DNA from: Chitinophagales bacterium
Lineage (GTDB): Bacteria; Bacteroidota; Bacteroidia; Chitinophagales; Saprospiraceae
Assembly: GCA_017303875.1 (NCBI GenBank)
Contig: JAFLBP010000012.1
Location: 1 to 64,000 of the forward strand
Reading direction: 5' to 3'
DNA: 64,000 nt
The notes under the pieces were generated by a model that saw only the letters and a list, made by a program, of their open reading frames with translations, ran no database searches and had not been told where the DNA came from. The number at the start of each line of letters is the position of its first letter. Within the stretch, counting starts at the first letter, position 1. Both the position numbers and the translations under genes were made by a program. Positions 16,621 to 24,458 of this stretch are shown piece after piece.

Positions 16621-17680
16621 GGGTATTTTCGGGTATTCTGAGTTGATAAAGGGTGTCTTTTTGCACAATTTTTTTGCGCACCACAACTGGCGCTGGCGCT
16701 GTTTCAGCTGCTGAATTGGCAGCAGGGGGCAAAGGGGGAGGCGATGCGGTTTTGCGGGACAGGGCGGCTTTATCTGTTTCCCGCAGGGGGGCTGCGGGCT
16801 GCTTTTCGGAGGATGGATTGATAAAGGTGAGTTGTTGTTCGTTGGCCGGGGCCGTTGTCGATGGCACAGCTTTGGGTGGCATTGACGTTTCGGTGTTGAT
16901 GCCCTGTGAAAACCACCATAAACCCGCTCCCGCCAGGCACAGCAGCCCGACGCCGAGCAGTCCTTTCCAGGCCACAAAAAGCGGAGCCGGGGCGGGCAGG
17001 GGCGGTGCTTTTTGCAGCGCATCTGATAAGGCCCTTGGTAATGTTTTGCCGGGTGGCAGGGTGTGCTGCTCCAGGGCGTCCCGGTACAGCTGATCGACGG
17101 GGTGTTTGCGGCTTTTTAGGAAAGGGAAAAAGATTATGGCTGCGCGGCGTTTTTTTTGCTCCATGTTTTGCACTTTTGAAAGCAGGATGGCCTGAATTTT
17201 TTTTCGGGCACGTGAGAGGTGCGATTTGGAAGTACCTACACTGATGCCGGTTGCTGCCGAAATTTGAGGATGTGTATATCCTTCCAGCACGTAAAGATTA
17301 AAAACTACCCGATGGTGGTCGGGCAGCTGATCCAGCGCTTCGAGCAGATCGGCTTTGTCGAGGCCGGCATTCAGGAGCAATTGCAGCGGGTCGTCGGGGA
17401 GATCCTCATCGATTGCTTCGTTTGGATTCTGGAATGTTTCAGGTTGCCATTCTGACAGTCGTTTTTCCCGCCGCAGGTATTGCAGCACCGTATTGATGGT
17501 AATGGTGCGGAGCCAGCCTTCGAGAGGCCCGCTGCCGGAGTAACTGTCCTGTTTATGAATAGCCGTGAGAAAGGCGTCGTGCAGCAAGTCTTCAGCAAGC
17601 GACGGATCGCGCACGTAACGGCGGCAAAGCCCGAGTAATCGGGGCGCCTGACTTTGATAAATGTCTTCCCAGCGATGCAT
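16610..17680 (-). CDS. ECF sigma factor fused to a transmembrane partner domain
   Basis: The 356-residue protein starts at ATG 17680 (the upstream start at 17722 is TTG). Residues 1-170 form an ECF sigma factor: region 2 with LLGLCRRYVRDPSLAEDLL and GWLRTITINTVLQYL, region 4 with DHHRVVFNLYVLEGYTH and ISAATGISVGTSKSHLS. In the same frame follows a basic linker starting MEQKKRR (residue 173), a membrane helix (about 235-257) and a Pro/Ala-rich periplasmic tail. The layout is that of a sigma gene plus an anti-sigma gene joined without a stop. An A8 run spans the junction (17150-17157). A secreted protein gene overlaps its stop by 11 bases. Confidence 0.88.
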   Translation of the reverse strand: MHRWEDIYQSQAPRLLGLCRRYVRDPSLAEDLLHDAFLTAIHKQDSYSGSGPLEGWLRTITINTVLQYLRREKRLSEWQPETFQNPNEAIDEDLPDDPLQLLLNAGLDKADLLEALDQLPDHHRVVFNLYVLEGYTHPQISAATGISVGTSKSHLSRARKKIQAILLSKVQNMEQKKRRAAIIFFPFLKSRKHPVDQLYRDALEQHTLPPGKTLPRALSDALQKAPPLPAPAPLFVAWKGLLGVGLLCLAGAGLWWFSQGINTETSMPPKAVPSTTAPANEQQLTFINPSSEKQPAAPLRETDKAALSRKTASPPPLPPAANSAAETAPAPVVVRKKIVQKDTLYQLRIPENTHEQ

Positions 17681-17923
17681 AGGCGTAGTGAAAATATACG
17701 TTTGGCGCCGTATTGGAGCCAAGATAAAGCTATGGATGCAATTTTTACAAAGGGTTGCAGTTGTACTGCGGAAAAATTTGCCGGGGCTGCGGGAGTGCAG
17801 CGGTCAAGCACTTTTTAACAGTAGTTTAGGCAGCCGGCTACCCGGATGGATGACGCTAAAGAAGCACAGAGTGGCGCTTTTAAAGAAAATTGAAGTATTA
17901 ATGGATAAATAAATATCCCTTGC

Positions 17924-18682
17924 TCAGCGCGCATCCTCAAAACCAGCTTTTACCCCCAATACGAAAGAATTGATAAATGCAATGAGCAGCGCAATGAAGA
18001 GCGCTGTCAGTAAACTCCTGAAAAACAAACCGGTTTTGGAATAGCCGAAGCTTGAAAAATACTGGTAATAAAACCATATGGCATAGAGCAGCGACAGTAC
18101 GGCGCCCGTTTGGTAGAGCAAATCGGCCGTACTACTGCCTTTGAACAGTGCCGCAATAAGGGCCACCGCAATCATAATCAGGATTTCCGCACTTGCTTTA
18201 TAGGTGTTCAGGATCAGGTGTTCCGTGTAGTTTTGTTTGCTGCGTCTGAAAAACAACAAACTGAACAGGGCAACAAAAGGAATCTGAATCAGGATGAATA
18301 ACTTGGGATTGGCTTTGCTGACCTTCTCAAATTCAGTGAGTATGTCTTTGTTTTCAGAAACATAACCCATGATATTGGTCTGCTTCACCTCGGCAAAGCT
18401 GCCGATGAAATGCCCGATAGAAATAACTAAAAAAATAAAGGTGAAAAAATTGAAGTGTTTGGCCCGTTTACCCTGTACATATTCCCGGATGCTGTGGCCC
18501 GGACGCGTAAACAGCTCCTTGAGTGTATAAAAAAATCCTTTGTCGAGATGCAGTACGCCGTGCATTACATCGTGCAGCAAAAAATGCTTCAGCGAATAGC
18601 GGTGTGTGCTTGTTTTTTGACCACAATTCGGACAAAATTTTTCTTCTACCTCGCGCTCACAATGCAGGCAACGGTTGTGCAT
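17924..18682 (-). CDS. DUF3667 family membrane protein
   Basis: The 252-residue protein begins with a zinc-ribbon-like CLHCEREVEEKFCPNCGQK, then SLKHFLLHDVMHGVLHLDKG and FTRPGHSIREYVQGKR, which are the signature segments of the DUF3667 family. About four hydrophobic helices follow. Family members are common in Bacteroidota and have no assigned function. The gene stands alone, leftward, between a spacer and a long word-repeat hairpin. Confidence 0.85.
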   Translation of the reverse strand: MHNRCLHCEREVEEKFCPNCGQKTSTHRYSLKHFLLHDVMHGVLHLDKGFFYTLKELFTRPGHSIREYVQGKRAKHFNFFTFIFLVISIGHFIGSFAEVKQTNIMGYVSENKDILTEFEKVSKANPKLFILIQIPFVALFSLLFFRRSKQNYTEHLILNTYKASAEILIMIAVALIAALFKGSSTADLLYQTGAVLSLLYAIWFYYQYFSSFGYSKTGLFFRSLLTALFIALLIAFINSFVLGVKAGFEDAR

Positions 18683-18749
18683 AAGTTGGATTTTGTATTT
18701 TTTGTTACTTTCGGAAGGTGGCCAAAAGTAAGGAAATTTTGTAACGATG

Positions 18750-18893
18750 AACGATGAATTTTTTAGTGTTTTGGTGTTTTAGTGTTTTGGTGTTTTAGTG
18801 TTTTAGTGTTTTGGTGAGTAAGTCAAATCCGAGTAACTCAAGCTTTAAAACACTAAAACACTAAAACACTAAAATACTAAAAAATTCATCGTT
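18750..18893. terminator. Word-repeat terminator hairpin (TTAGTGTTTT units)
   Basis: A block of repeated TTAGTGTTTTGGTGTTTT words (about 18760-18815) faces a complementary block of AAAACACTAAAACACT words (about 18845-18880). The outer ends ACGATGAATTTTTTAG (18751-18766) and its near complement CTAAAAAATTCATCGT (about 18877-18892) also pair. The roughly 45-nt arms lie between two leftward genes and reach the stop codon of the nicotinamide phosphoribosyltransferase gene. Confidence 0.75.
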
Positions 18894-18895
18894 TC

Positions 18896-20353
18896 TCACT
18901 CCTCGTTTCTTAAGCGCGCGCGTATTTCAGCCAGTGTCTGATCTACGAGCAGCTTGCCATCGCGAAATACTTCGCGGAGTTCACCCTGGCGTTCTGCTTC
19001 CCAGCTCACGTTGTCGTGCAGCGTATAGCGGCCGTTTTCGCGCGAGACCTTGAGCAGGCCGCGAGCCGATTTTTTGGTGCCATCGTCGGTGATTGGGTCT
19101 TTAAAAATGGCGCGACCTTCGCCGCCTACTTCGCCGTAGGTGGCTTTCATGGCAAAACCAAAGGTGTCGCGGGTATGGTATTGGTAAGAGTAGGAGCCGA
19201 CGCCCAGTACCACATTGGTGGATGCGAATCCTTTGATTTTCAGGCGTTCACAAATTTGTGCTGCGCGCTCCGGCGTAATGCTGTCGCCATAAATGGCGCC
19301 GATACAGGGCGCAAGTTCCCGATAACCCTTGTGGTTAACGTGTCCGCCGAACACGTCCCAGAGTAGTTCTACCACGCCTTTGCGTTCCTGTTCCGTGCGG
19401 CCATCCGGGTTGCCACAGAGGATATGCACCGGATCGCCGCTGTCAGGCCGAATGACCACTTTACCGGGGCGCGCGGCGATTTCCGTGCGCAGGCGCGGGA
19501 GGTAGTCGCTCAGTACTTTCCACAAATCCCAGGTGTCCGACACAATAGAAACAATACCACTCGGGTACACCTCGCAGATCAGGCGTCGGAAAGTGTCAAA
19601 TTCGCCCTCCGTGGTGCCCATACACATCACCGAGTGTTCGGTTGCGGGCACGGAGCCGCCGACCAGTTCGGTATCGGCGTTGGCATGATACCAGGTTTCC
19701 AGAAAATCAATCGCCGGAATGGTGTCGGTGCCGGTAAAACTCAGCAGGTGCGCTGCGGCTGAAGCCATGCCGCTTTCAATGCTGCCCATGCCGCGCATGG
19801 AAAAATCGTGGGCCTGCCAGTCGACAAACGCCGGATTTTCAGCAGTTTCCTGAGCATAGCGATCCAGGATTTTGCGGTACTGCCAGGCCATGGTGGCAGA
19901 ATTGCAGGGCATCCAGATGACGGCGGAGAGCAGTGTTTCAAAGTAGTTGGTCAGCCAGAAAAATTCCGGCAGGGTATTGTACATCGTGAACATGGGTACA
20001 CGCAGGGGCACGCGCGCGCCCTCGGGCAGGGCCTTGAACACCATGGGAATGTAACCAAGGTCGTGCAAGGCCGCGATATGTTGCACACCAACCTGATTGT
20101 CACCCAGATAGTTGTTGATGCGGCGGGCGTATTGCTGCAAAATACGCTCCTTTGGCTGCTGGAAAAAATCGCGTTCGAAGGATTCCAGGAGGTAGCGTTT
20201 CAGGAAATACTGCAAGCCGAAAAACACGACTTCATCTGCATCGGCGATGCGGCTTTTGCGCGGGGTGAAGTTGGAATAAACCAGGCTTGTATTTTCTGGA
20301 TATTGACGGCGGTGGTCCACTTTGTAGCCGTCGGTAAGCAGGAGCGGGTTCAT
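18896..20353 (-). CDS. nadV: Nicotinamide phosphoribosyltransferase
   Basis: The 485-residue enzyme converts nicotinamide and PRPP to nicotinamide mononucleotide, the first step of one-step NAD salvage. Length matches human NAMPT (about 491). It begins NPLLLTDGYKVDHRRQYP, and carries DFSMRGMGSIESGMA, SDTWDLW and VIRPDSGDP, where the Arg and Asp of the last motif match catalytic/PRPP-binding residues of NAMPT. It follows a PRPP synthetase-like gene by 53 bases in the same direction, and both lie downstream of NrtR operators, so the two enzymes likely form an NAD-salvage operon that supplies its own PRPP. The strand composition gives no hint of recent transfer. Confidence 0.93.
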   Translation of the reverse strand: MNPLLLTDGYKVDHRRQYPENTSLVYSNFTPRKSRIADADEVVFFGLQYFLKRYLLESFERDFFQQPKERILQQYARRINNYLGDNQVGVQHIAALHDLGYIPMVFKALPEGARVPLRVPMFTMYNTLPEFFWLTNYFETLLSAVIWMPCNSATMAWQYRKILDRYAQETAENPAFVDWQAHDFSMRGMGSIESGMASAAAHLLSFTGTDTIPAIDFLETWYHANADTELVGGSVPATEHSVMCMGTTEGEFDTFRRLICEVYPSGIVSIVSDTWDLWKVLSDYLPRLRTEIAARPGKVVIRPDSGDPVHILCGNPDGRTEQERKGVVELLWDVFGGHVNHKGYRELAPCIGAIYGDSITPERAAQICERLKIKGFASTNVVLGVGSYSYQYHTRDTFGFAMKATYGEVGGEGRAIFKDPITDDGTKKSARGLLKVSRENGRYTLHDNVSWEAERQGELREVFRDGKLLVDQTLAEIRARLRNEE

Positions 20354-20406
20354 CGTGTAAGTTCAGATTTAGGAATTGTAGTTTGTGCCCGGGAAATAAT
20401 GCCCGT

Positions 20407-21267
20407 TTAAAATTTCAGATCAATTTGACGCACCGCATGGTGCTCAATTTTTCTGATGGAATTCGTCGTGAAAATTTGTTCAAAATGGCTGGCCAGTTCC
20501 TCAAAACCTTTGCTGAAAATGCCGTGGCTGACGGCCAGATACAATGGCCCGGCATTTTTTGCGCGCAGCGCCTGGGCCAGTCCGATGAAAGTACCGCCGC
20601 CATCGCAAATATCATCCACGAGCAAACAAGGCTGGCCCTGCAAGTCCTCGGCATTGACACGAAAACCGCTTAGTTGTCCGGTTTTTACATCGCGGTGCTT
20701 GCTGCATTCCACTACCTCCCGGCCGCCGAGGGCCTCTGCAAGTTTATAAATCTTTTTCAGGGCCCCGCCATCGGGCGCGACCAGGAGGGTCGGGAGGTTT
20801 TTTGGCGTTTGGTGTTGAGGGATTTGCGTGATGACTTGTCGGATAAAATCGTGGTTGTGGAGCGCTGTACAATGCCGTAACAATGCGGGTGCGACCTCCG
20901 AATGCGGGTCAAAAATCACGACGCGCTCTAATTGAAGGCTGTTGATGAGGTCGGCATAAACCTTTACGGAAAGCGGCTCTCCCGGCGCCATCACCCGATC
21001 CTGGCGGGCAGCAGGGAAGTAAGGAATAAAAGCTTCGAGGTGGCGAAAACCCATGCGGCCCAGGGCGTCGGCGGCCAGACAAAGCAGACCAAGATCCTGA
21101 AAACTATTCAAGCGATGTGCTATACGTACAGGACGGGATGTCTCCAGATCAGGCTGGATTTTAAGGTGTGGTTCGCCGCCGGAAAATGTAAACGCTTCAA
21201 ATCGGATAGCCTCACCATCGGAAAAAGGCTGGAAATCGGGGTCGAGATGAAGGTTGTAAAATATCAT
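20407..21267 (-). CDS. prs: Ribose-phosphate pyrophosphokinase-like protein (NAD-salvage associated)
   Basis: The 286-residue protein makes PRPP from ribose 5-phosphate and ATP. Motifs are YFPAARQDRVMAPGEPLS (ATP/flexible-loop region), DPHSEV and the PRTase signature CLLVDDICDGGGTFIGLA. It is shorter than housekeeping Prs proteins (about 310 residues) and diverges at the N-terminus. Such short Prs proteins are known next to nicotinamide phosphoribosyltransferases, including in phages, where they feed PRPP to that enzyme. The promoter and an NrtR operator directly abut the ATG (21265-21267), so the leader is only about ten bases. A housekeeping prs presumably lies elsewhere. Confidence 0.88.
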   Translation of the reverse strand: MIFYNLHLDPDFQPFSDGEAIRFEAFTFSGGEPHLKIQPDLETSRPVRIAHRLNSFQDLGLLCLAADALGRMGFRHLEAFIPYFPAARQDRVMAPGEPLSVKVYADLINSLQLERVVIFDPHSEVAPALLRHCTALHNHDFIRQVITQIPQHQTPKNLPTLLVAPDGGALKKIYKLAEALGGREVVECSKHRDVKTGQLSGFRVNAEDLQGQPCLLVDDICDGGGTFIGLAQALRAKNAGPLYLAVSHGIFSKGFEELASHFEQIFTTNSIRKIEHHAVRQIDLKF

Positions 21268-21288
21268 TTTGCGTTAATTTTACGCAAA
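21268..21288 (-). promoter_or_regulatory. NrtR operator 1 overlapping the prs-nadV -7 element
   Basis: Inverted repeat TTTGCGT-N7-ACGCAAA, 21 bases. Read on the minus strand, the promoter is TTG (21313-21315), 20 bases, then TACCTTTG (21285-21292). The TTTG of the -7 element is the first four bases of the operator half-site, so repressor and RNA polymerase would compete directly. The operator ends one base before the prs start codon. Confidence 0.8.
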
Positions 21289-21319
21289 GGTAAAGTCTCC
21301 GAAAATGCCGCGCAAGTAA

Positions 21320-21340
21320 TTTGCGTATTTTTTACGCAAA
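21320..21340. promoter_or_regulatory. NrtR operator 2
   Basis: A second perfect 7-7-7 palindrome TTTGCGT-N7-ACGCAAA, 32 bases centre-to-centre beyond 1.5 helical-turn multiples from operator 1 (52 bases between centres). It overlaps the last codons and stop of the regulator gene (stop at 21332-21334) and lies just upstream of the prs-nadV -33 element. Two operators about five helical turns apart may allow cooperative binding. Confidence 0.75.
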
Positions 21341-22024
21341 TTTTATTTCAAAATAAAAACCCGCTTGTTCTAATTGTTTGTATTTCAATTTGTTGAATCG
21401 AAATAACTTAGCTGGTCTGCCGGCGTTTTTTTTCGATACCCGATCAGTTTCTTCCAAAAATCCGAAGCTGAGTATTTTTTTCCGGAAGTTACGGCGGTCA
21501 ATTTCCTGTCCGAGTATACTGCAATAAAGGTTTTCCAGATCGGAAAAAAGGAAGTATTCCGGCAGCAAATCGAAGCCGATGGGTTGATAGCTGAGTTTGC
21601 TTTTCAGGCGTTGTATGGCGACGCTGAGGATATGGTCGTGGTCGTAGCCGAGGGGTGGTAGTGCGCTGATTGGGAACCAGCGCGCGTCGGCGGCGTCGGT
21701 GTCGGCGTGGAGTTTTAATTCTGTAGCATTGACGAGGGCGAAATAGGCCACCGACACGACGCGCATGCGCGGGTCGCGCTGCACCGCATCGCCGAAAGTG
21801 TAGAGTTGTTCGAGGTAGTTGACCGTAATGCCGGCCTCTTCGCGCAGCTCGCGTTCAACGGCGGCTTGTAAGGCTTCATCGTCATGGACAAAACCGCCCA
21901 CCAGCACCCATCGGCCTTGCATGGGGCCGTATTTCTGCTGTACCAGGAGCACATGCAACTGGTGTTGGCTGTACCCGAACACGATGGCATCCACCGCGAC
22001 TTTGATGTTTTGATTTAGCACCAT
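21332..22024 (-). CDS. nrtR: Nudix-related transcriptional regulator NrtR
   Basis: The 230-residue protein has a Nudix-like domain (about 1-145) and a C-terminal winged-helix domain. The Nudix box is recognisable, GGFVHDDEALQAAVERELRE followed by EAGI, close to the consensus. The C-terminal part ends with FSDLENLYCSILGQEIDRRN and FGFLEE, as in NrtR proteins, which repress NAD biosynthesis genes and release DNA when bound to ADP-ribose-type ligands. Here it is transcribed before a PRPP synthetase and a nicotinamide phosphoribosyltransferase, with the same palindrome upstream of itself and of prs-nadV. Autorepression is therefore likely. Confidence 0.92.
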   Translation of the reverse strand: MVLNQNIKVAVDAIVFGYSQHQLHVLLVQQKYGPMQGRWVLVGGFVHDDEALQAAVERELREEAGITVNYLEQLYTFGDAVQRDPRMRVVSVAYFALVNATELKLHADTDAADARWFPISALPPLGYDHDHILSVAIQRLKSKLSYQPIGFDLLPEYFLFSDLENLYCSILGQEIDRRNFRKKILSFGFLEETDRVSKKNAGRPAKLFRFNKLKYKQLEQAGFYFEIKFA

Positions 22025-22030
22025 AACGCA

Positions 22031-22055
22031 AATGCGTATTTTTTACGCAAATGTA
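22031..22055 (-). promoter_or_regulatory. NrtR operator 3 and nrtR promoter
   Basis: AATGCGT-N7-ACGCAAA (22031-22051) matches operators 1 and 2 except for two bases in one arm, and an extra ACGCAAA half-site lies beside it (22026-22032). On the minus strand the -7 element TACATTTG (22048-22055) shares its TTTG with the operator, as at prs. The operator ends seven bases from the nrtR ATG. Confidence 0.75.
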
Positions 22056-22168
22056 CAATGCTAAGCGTCCCAATATAACAAATTTAGAGAGAAGTTTTTA
22101 AACGCCGCTGCAGTAAATTTATTGGTTGCGCCCTGGCGCGTAGGGTTTTGCACGGATGTTACACAGAA

Positions 22169-22242
22169 AGGGTTTCACACAGAAGGGCACAGAATTCTGT
22201 GACATCTGTGTGAGTGATCTGTGCCCATCTGTGCGAAACCCT
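22169..22242. terminator. Intergenic hairpin of CACAGA/TCTGTG words
   Basis: Arms 22169-22193 (starting AGGGTTTCACACAGAAGGGC) and 22218-22242 pair over 25 bases with two mismatches, loop 24 bases. It lies 14 bases beyond the stop of the leftward gene ending at 22256, so it is a plausible terminator. The same words reappear at 25640-25725. Confidence 0.7.
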
Positions 22243-22255
22243 GCTCATTCAAACA

Positions 22256-22921
22256 TTAATGCTGCTTGTTGAATCCAAAGGAAATGCCGTAGCGGGTTCC
22301 TTCAGCGTGCGGAATTACAAAAACATTTATCGGCAGATTAATATCGCCGGCGCGGAAGTTTTTGCCAATTGCCAGCACGATGGAGGAGGTGAAACCGATG
22401 TCGCCGCGGGTATCCAGCATTTTAATCACACCTTCGGGTTCCGGTGCGTTTGGGTTGTCGGCACGCCAATCGGTGAGCCGCGTCCATTGGTCGCCGTTAG
22501 CCGGATCAAAGAAACCTTCGGTGCGTTTGGAGGCGTAAAAAATCGGGCCGACGATGAATTCCCAGCCGCCATTGTTGAGGCGCAAGCCGTGCAGGATACT
22601 GACGTTGGGCAGAAACTTGCCCTGATCTAATCCGGTGATATTGGGGAAAAATTCAAAGAGCGCCTGGAGCTTGTCGTTGGAAATATAGGCGGTTTCAAAC
22701 TGGTAGCCGAACTGCGACATTACCGGTCGTGCATTCAAACCACCTATAGATTTCGGGTCTTTGATACGTGTGGCAATGTTGCCGGTGAAGAAGGCCATCC
22801 CAATCCTGGGACCGCTCAACTTTAACTGCTGGCTTGCGGGGGCGTCTTGCGCGCTGCTTGCGGTGGGTGAAAAGAAACCCAAAAAGCAAAGCAGGAATAA
22901 CGAAAATCTGATCACTCGCAT
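22256..22921 (-). CDS. Secreted protein, outer-membrane barrel-like, unknown function
   Basis: The 221-residue product has a signal peptide ending near TASSAQD (residue 25). The rest shows alternating hydrophobic and polar residues with Gly- and aromatic-rich turns (GPRIGMAFFTGNIATRI, NNGGWEFIVGPIFYAS) and ends RYGISFGFNKQH, which is typical of a small outer-membrane beta-barrel. I do not recognise the family. It is a single gene, leftward; the repeat cluster upstream of it is described separately. Confidence 0.65.
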   Translation of the reverse strand: MRVIRFSLFLLCFLGFFSPTASSAQDAPASQQLKLSGPRIGMAFFTGNIATRIKDPKSIGGLNARPVMSQFGYQFETAYISNDKLQALFEFFPNITGLDQGKFLPNVSILHGLRLNNGGWEFIVGPIFYASKRTEGFFDPANGDQWTRLTDWRADNPNAPEPEGVIKMLDTRGDIGFTSSIVLAIGKNFRAGDINLPINVFVIPHAEGTRYGISFGFNKQH

Positions 22922-23732
22922 GGTTAGGATTTTGAATTGACCGAATCACAATATCGAGAATCCGTAACAAATTTGTAATCCTAAACCGACTTGCGTCAAT
23001 GTGCAATATCATGCCTGAGCCTGATCTGTGGAGTATCACAGGAGTGTGTCGCCCAAGCTCAATTTCCCGCAGATTTCGCAGATTGACGCGCAGATCGCTC
23101 AGGTTTTTATGTTATCGGTGTAGTCAAAAGTTAGAAAGTCCAAAGATTAATTTCCCGCAGAATTCGCAGATTGACGCGCAGAATACGCAGATTTTTTATG
23201 TGATAGGTGTAGTCAAAAGTTAGAAAGTCCAAAGATTAATTTCCCGCAGATTTCGCAGATGGACGCGCAGAATACGCAGATTTTTTATGTGATAGGTGTA
23301 GTCAAAAGTCAATGAACAGCCCCCGGCCTGATGCTTCGCTTCACTACTAATGAACCACAATTTTTGGATTAGGCTTAAGTCCTGACAATCAATCACTTAT
23401 TATCGAATCTGATCAACGAAATGGGATGTATAACTTTGTCAGAATGATATACTACAAAGATTAATTTCCCGCAGAATTCGCAGATTGACGCGCAGAATTC
23501 GCAGAACTTTTACGCTTGGCTACGCAGATGACATAAAAAAATCTGCGCGATCTGCGCGTCAATCTGCGAATTCTGCGGGAAATGGATCTTAAGCGATACG
23601 CTCCAGTGGTTCATTTCCGGTTTGGTGGCCGGGCGCCGGCCGGTGGCCTCAGCATGACAACCCGGTTAAAAATTCATCGCTCATCACTCATCACTCATCA
23701 CTCATCGTTCCCATTCATCGTTCATCGTTATC
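22922..23732. repeat. Intergenic cluster of CGCAGATT-type repeats
   Basis: This 811-base spacer holds no gene. Three direct copies of an 88-89-base unit starting AATTTCCCGCAGATTTCGC begin at 23061, 23149 and 23238. A shorter fourth copy begins at 23463, and an inverted copy runs 23531-23583, so copies four and five form a large hairpin. Each unit contains iterated CGCAGATT-like words and ends with a TAGTCAAAAGTTAGAAAGTCC stretch in the first copies. From about 23670 to 23727 there are repeated CATCACTCAT and TCATCGTT words. The unit spacing excludes a CRISPR array, because the 88-base units are alike throughout rather than spacers. Confidence 0.8.
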
Positions 23733-24458
23733 TCAAATTCCTTTCAACTTTTCCCGAAAACTCTTCTGATAAGAATCACTGACCGGCAACTTGATTTTCC
23801 CGATTTCCACATGGTCTTTATGCACCACGTCTAACCATTCCAGGCCGACGATATAGGAGTTGTGGATGCGGGCAAAACGCTCGGCAGGGAGTTGCTCTTC
23901 CAAAACCTTGAGGCGTTGCAGGGTCACGATGCGTTTGCCGCCGGGCAGGTGCAGGGCCACATAATCTTTCAGGCCCTCCACGTAGAGGATGTCGCCGAGG
24001 CGGACTTTCACCAAGGCCGTACCGTCTTTGACAAAAACAAAATCCGGTGTATTTTCGGTTGGCAAACTTTCGGCTTCAAGGGGTGCGGCGGGTAGGGCAG
24101 GGGAGAGACGTTCGGCGGCTTTTTCCACCGCTTTGAGAAAGCGCTCAAACGTGATGGGTTTGAGCAGGTAATCCATCACATCCAATTCGTAGCCTTCCAG
24201 CGCGTATTCGGAATAGGCGGTGGTGAGGATAACGTAGGGTTTTTTCTGAAGTACTTTGAGCAGGCTGATGCCGGTCAGTTCGGGCATCTGCACATCGAGG
24301 AAAAGAATATCGGGGGCTTGGCGGCGCAGCACATCGAGGGCTTCCATCGGACTGGAGCAGGCCCCCTGAAGTTGCAGCCAGGGTACTTTACTCAGGTATT
24401 CGCTGAGGAGTTTGCGGGCCAGTGGCTCATCGTCTACAATCAGGCAGGTGTAATTCAT
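23733..24458 (-). CDS. LytTR-type response regulator
   Basis: The 241-residue protein has a receiver domain with LIVDDEPLARKLL, phospho-acceptor Asp55 in ILFLDVQMPE and the Lys in YLLKPITFERF, then a LytTR domain from about residue 140 (starting near FVFVKDGTALVKVRL, with LYVEGLKDYVALH). It overlaps the preceding kinase gene by four bases (ATGA), so the pair is translationally coupled. It is a paralogue of the regulator at 1907-2599. Target genes are not identifiable here; the divergent barrel receptor gene to the right is a possible neighbour under control. Confidence 0.93.
   Translation of the reverse strand: MNYTCLIVDDEPLARKLLSEYLSKVPWLQLQGACSSPMEALDVLRRQAPDILFLDVQMPELTGISLLKVLQKKPYVILTTAYSEYALEGYELDVMDYLLKPITFERFLKAVEKAAERLSPALPAAPLEAESLPTENTPDFVFVKDGTALVKVRLGDILYVEGLKDYVALHLPGGKRIVTLQRLKVLEEQLPAERFARIHNSYIVGLEWLDVVHKDHVEIGKIKLPVSDSYQKSFREKLKGI

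Noticed and set aside
16620..17022. N-terminal extension of the double-signal-peptide protein
   Set aside because: The extra 134 codons lie inside the sigma-fusion gene in another frame and are rich in Pro, Cys and Arg, typical of a shadow frame.
18896..22055. Phage origin of the NAD salvage genes
   Set aside because: The gene pair is also found in phages, but there are no phage genes, attachment sites or composition change here, and a chromosomal NrtR with operators controls it.
23061..23583. CRISPR-like regular repeats
   Set aside because: Units of 88-89 bases are alike along their whole length, so there are no unique spacers; one copy is inverted and no cas gene is nearby.
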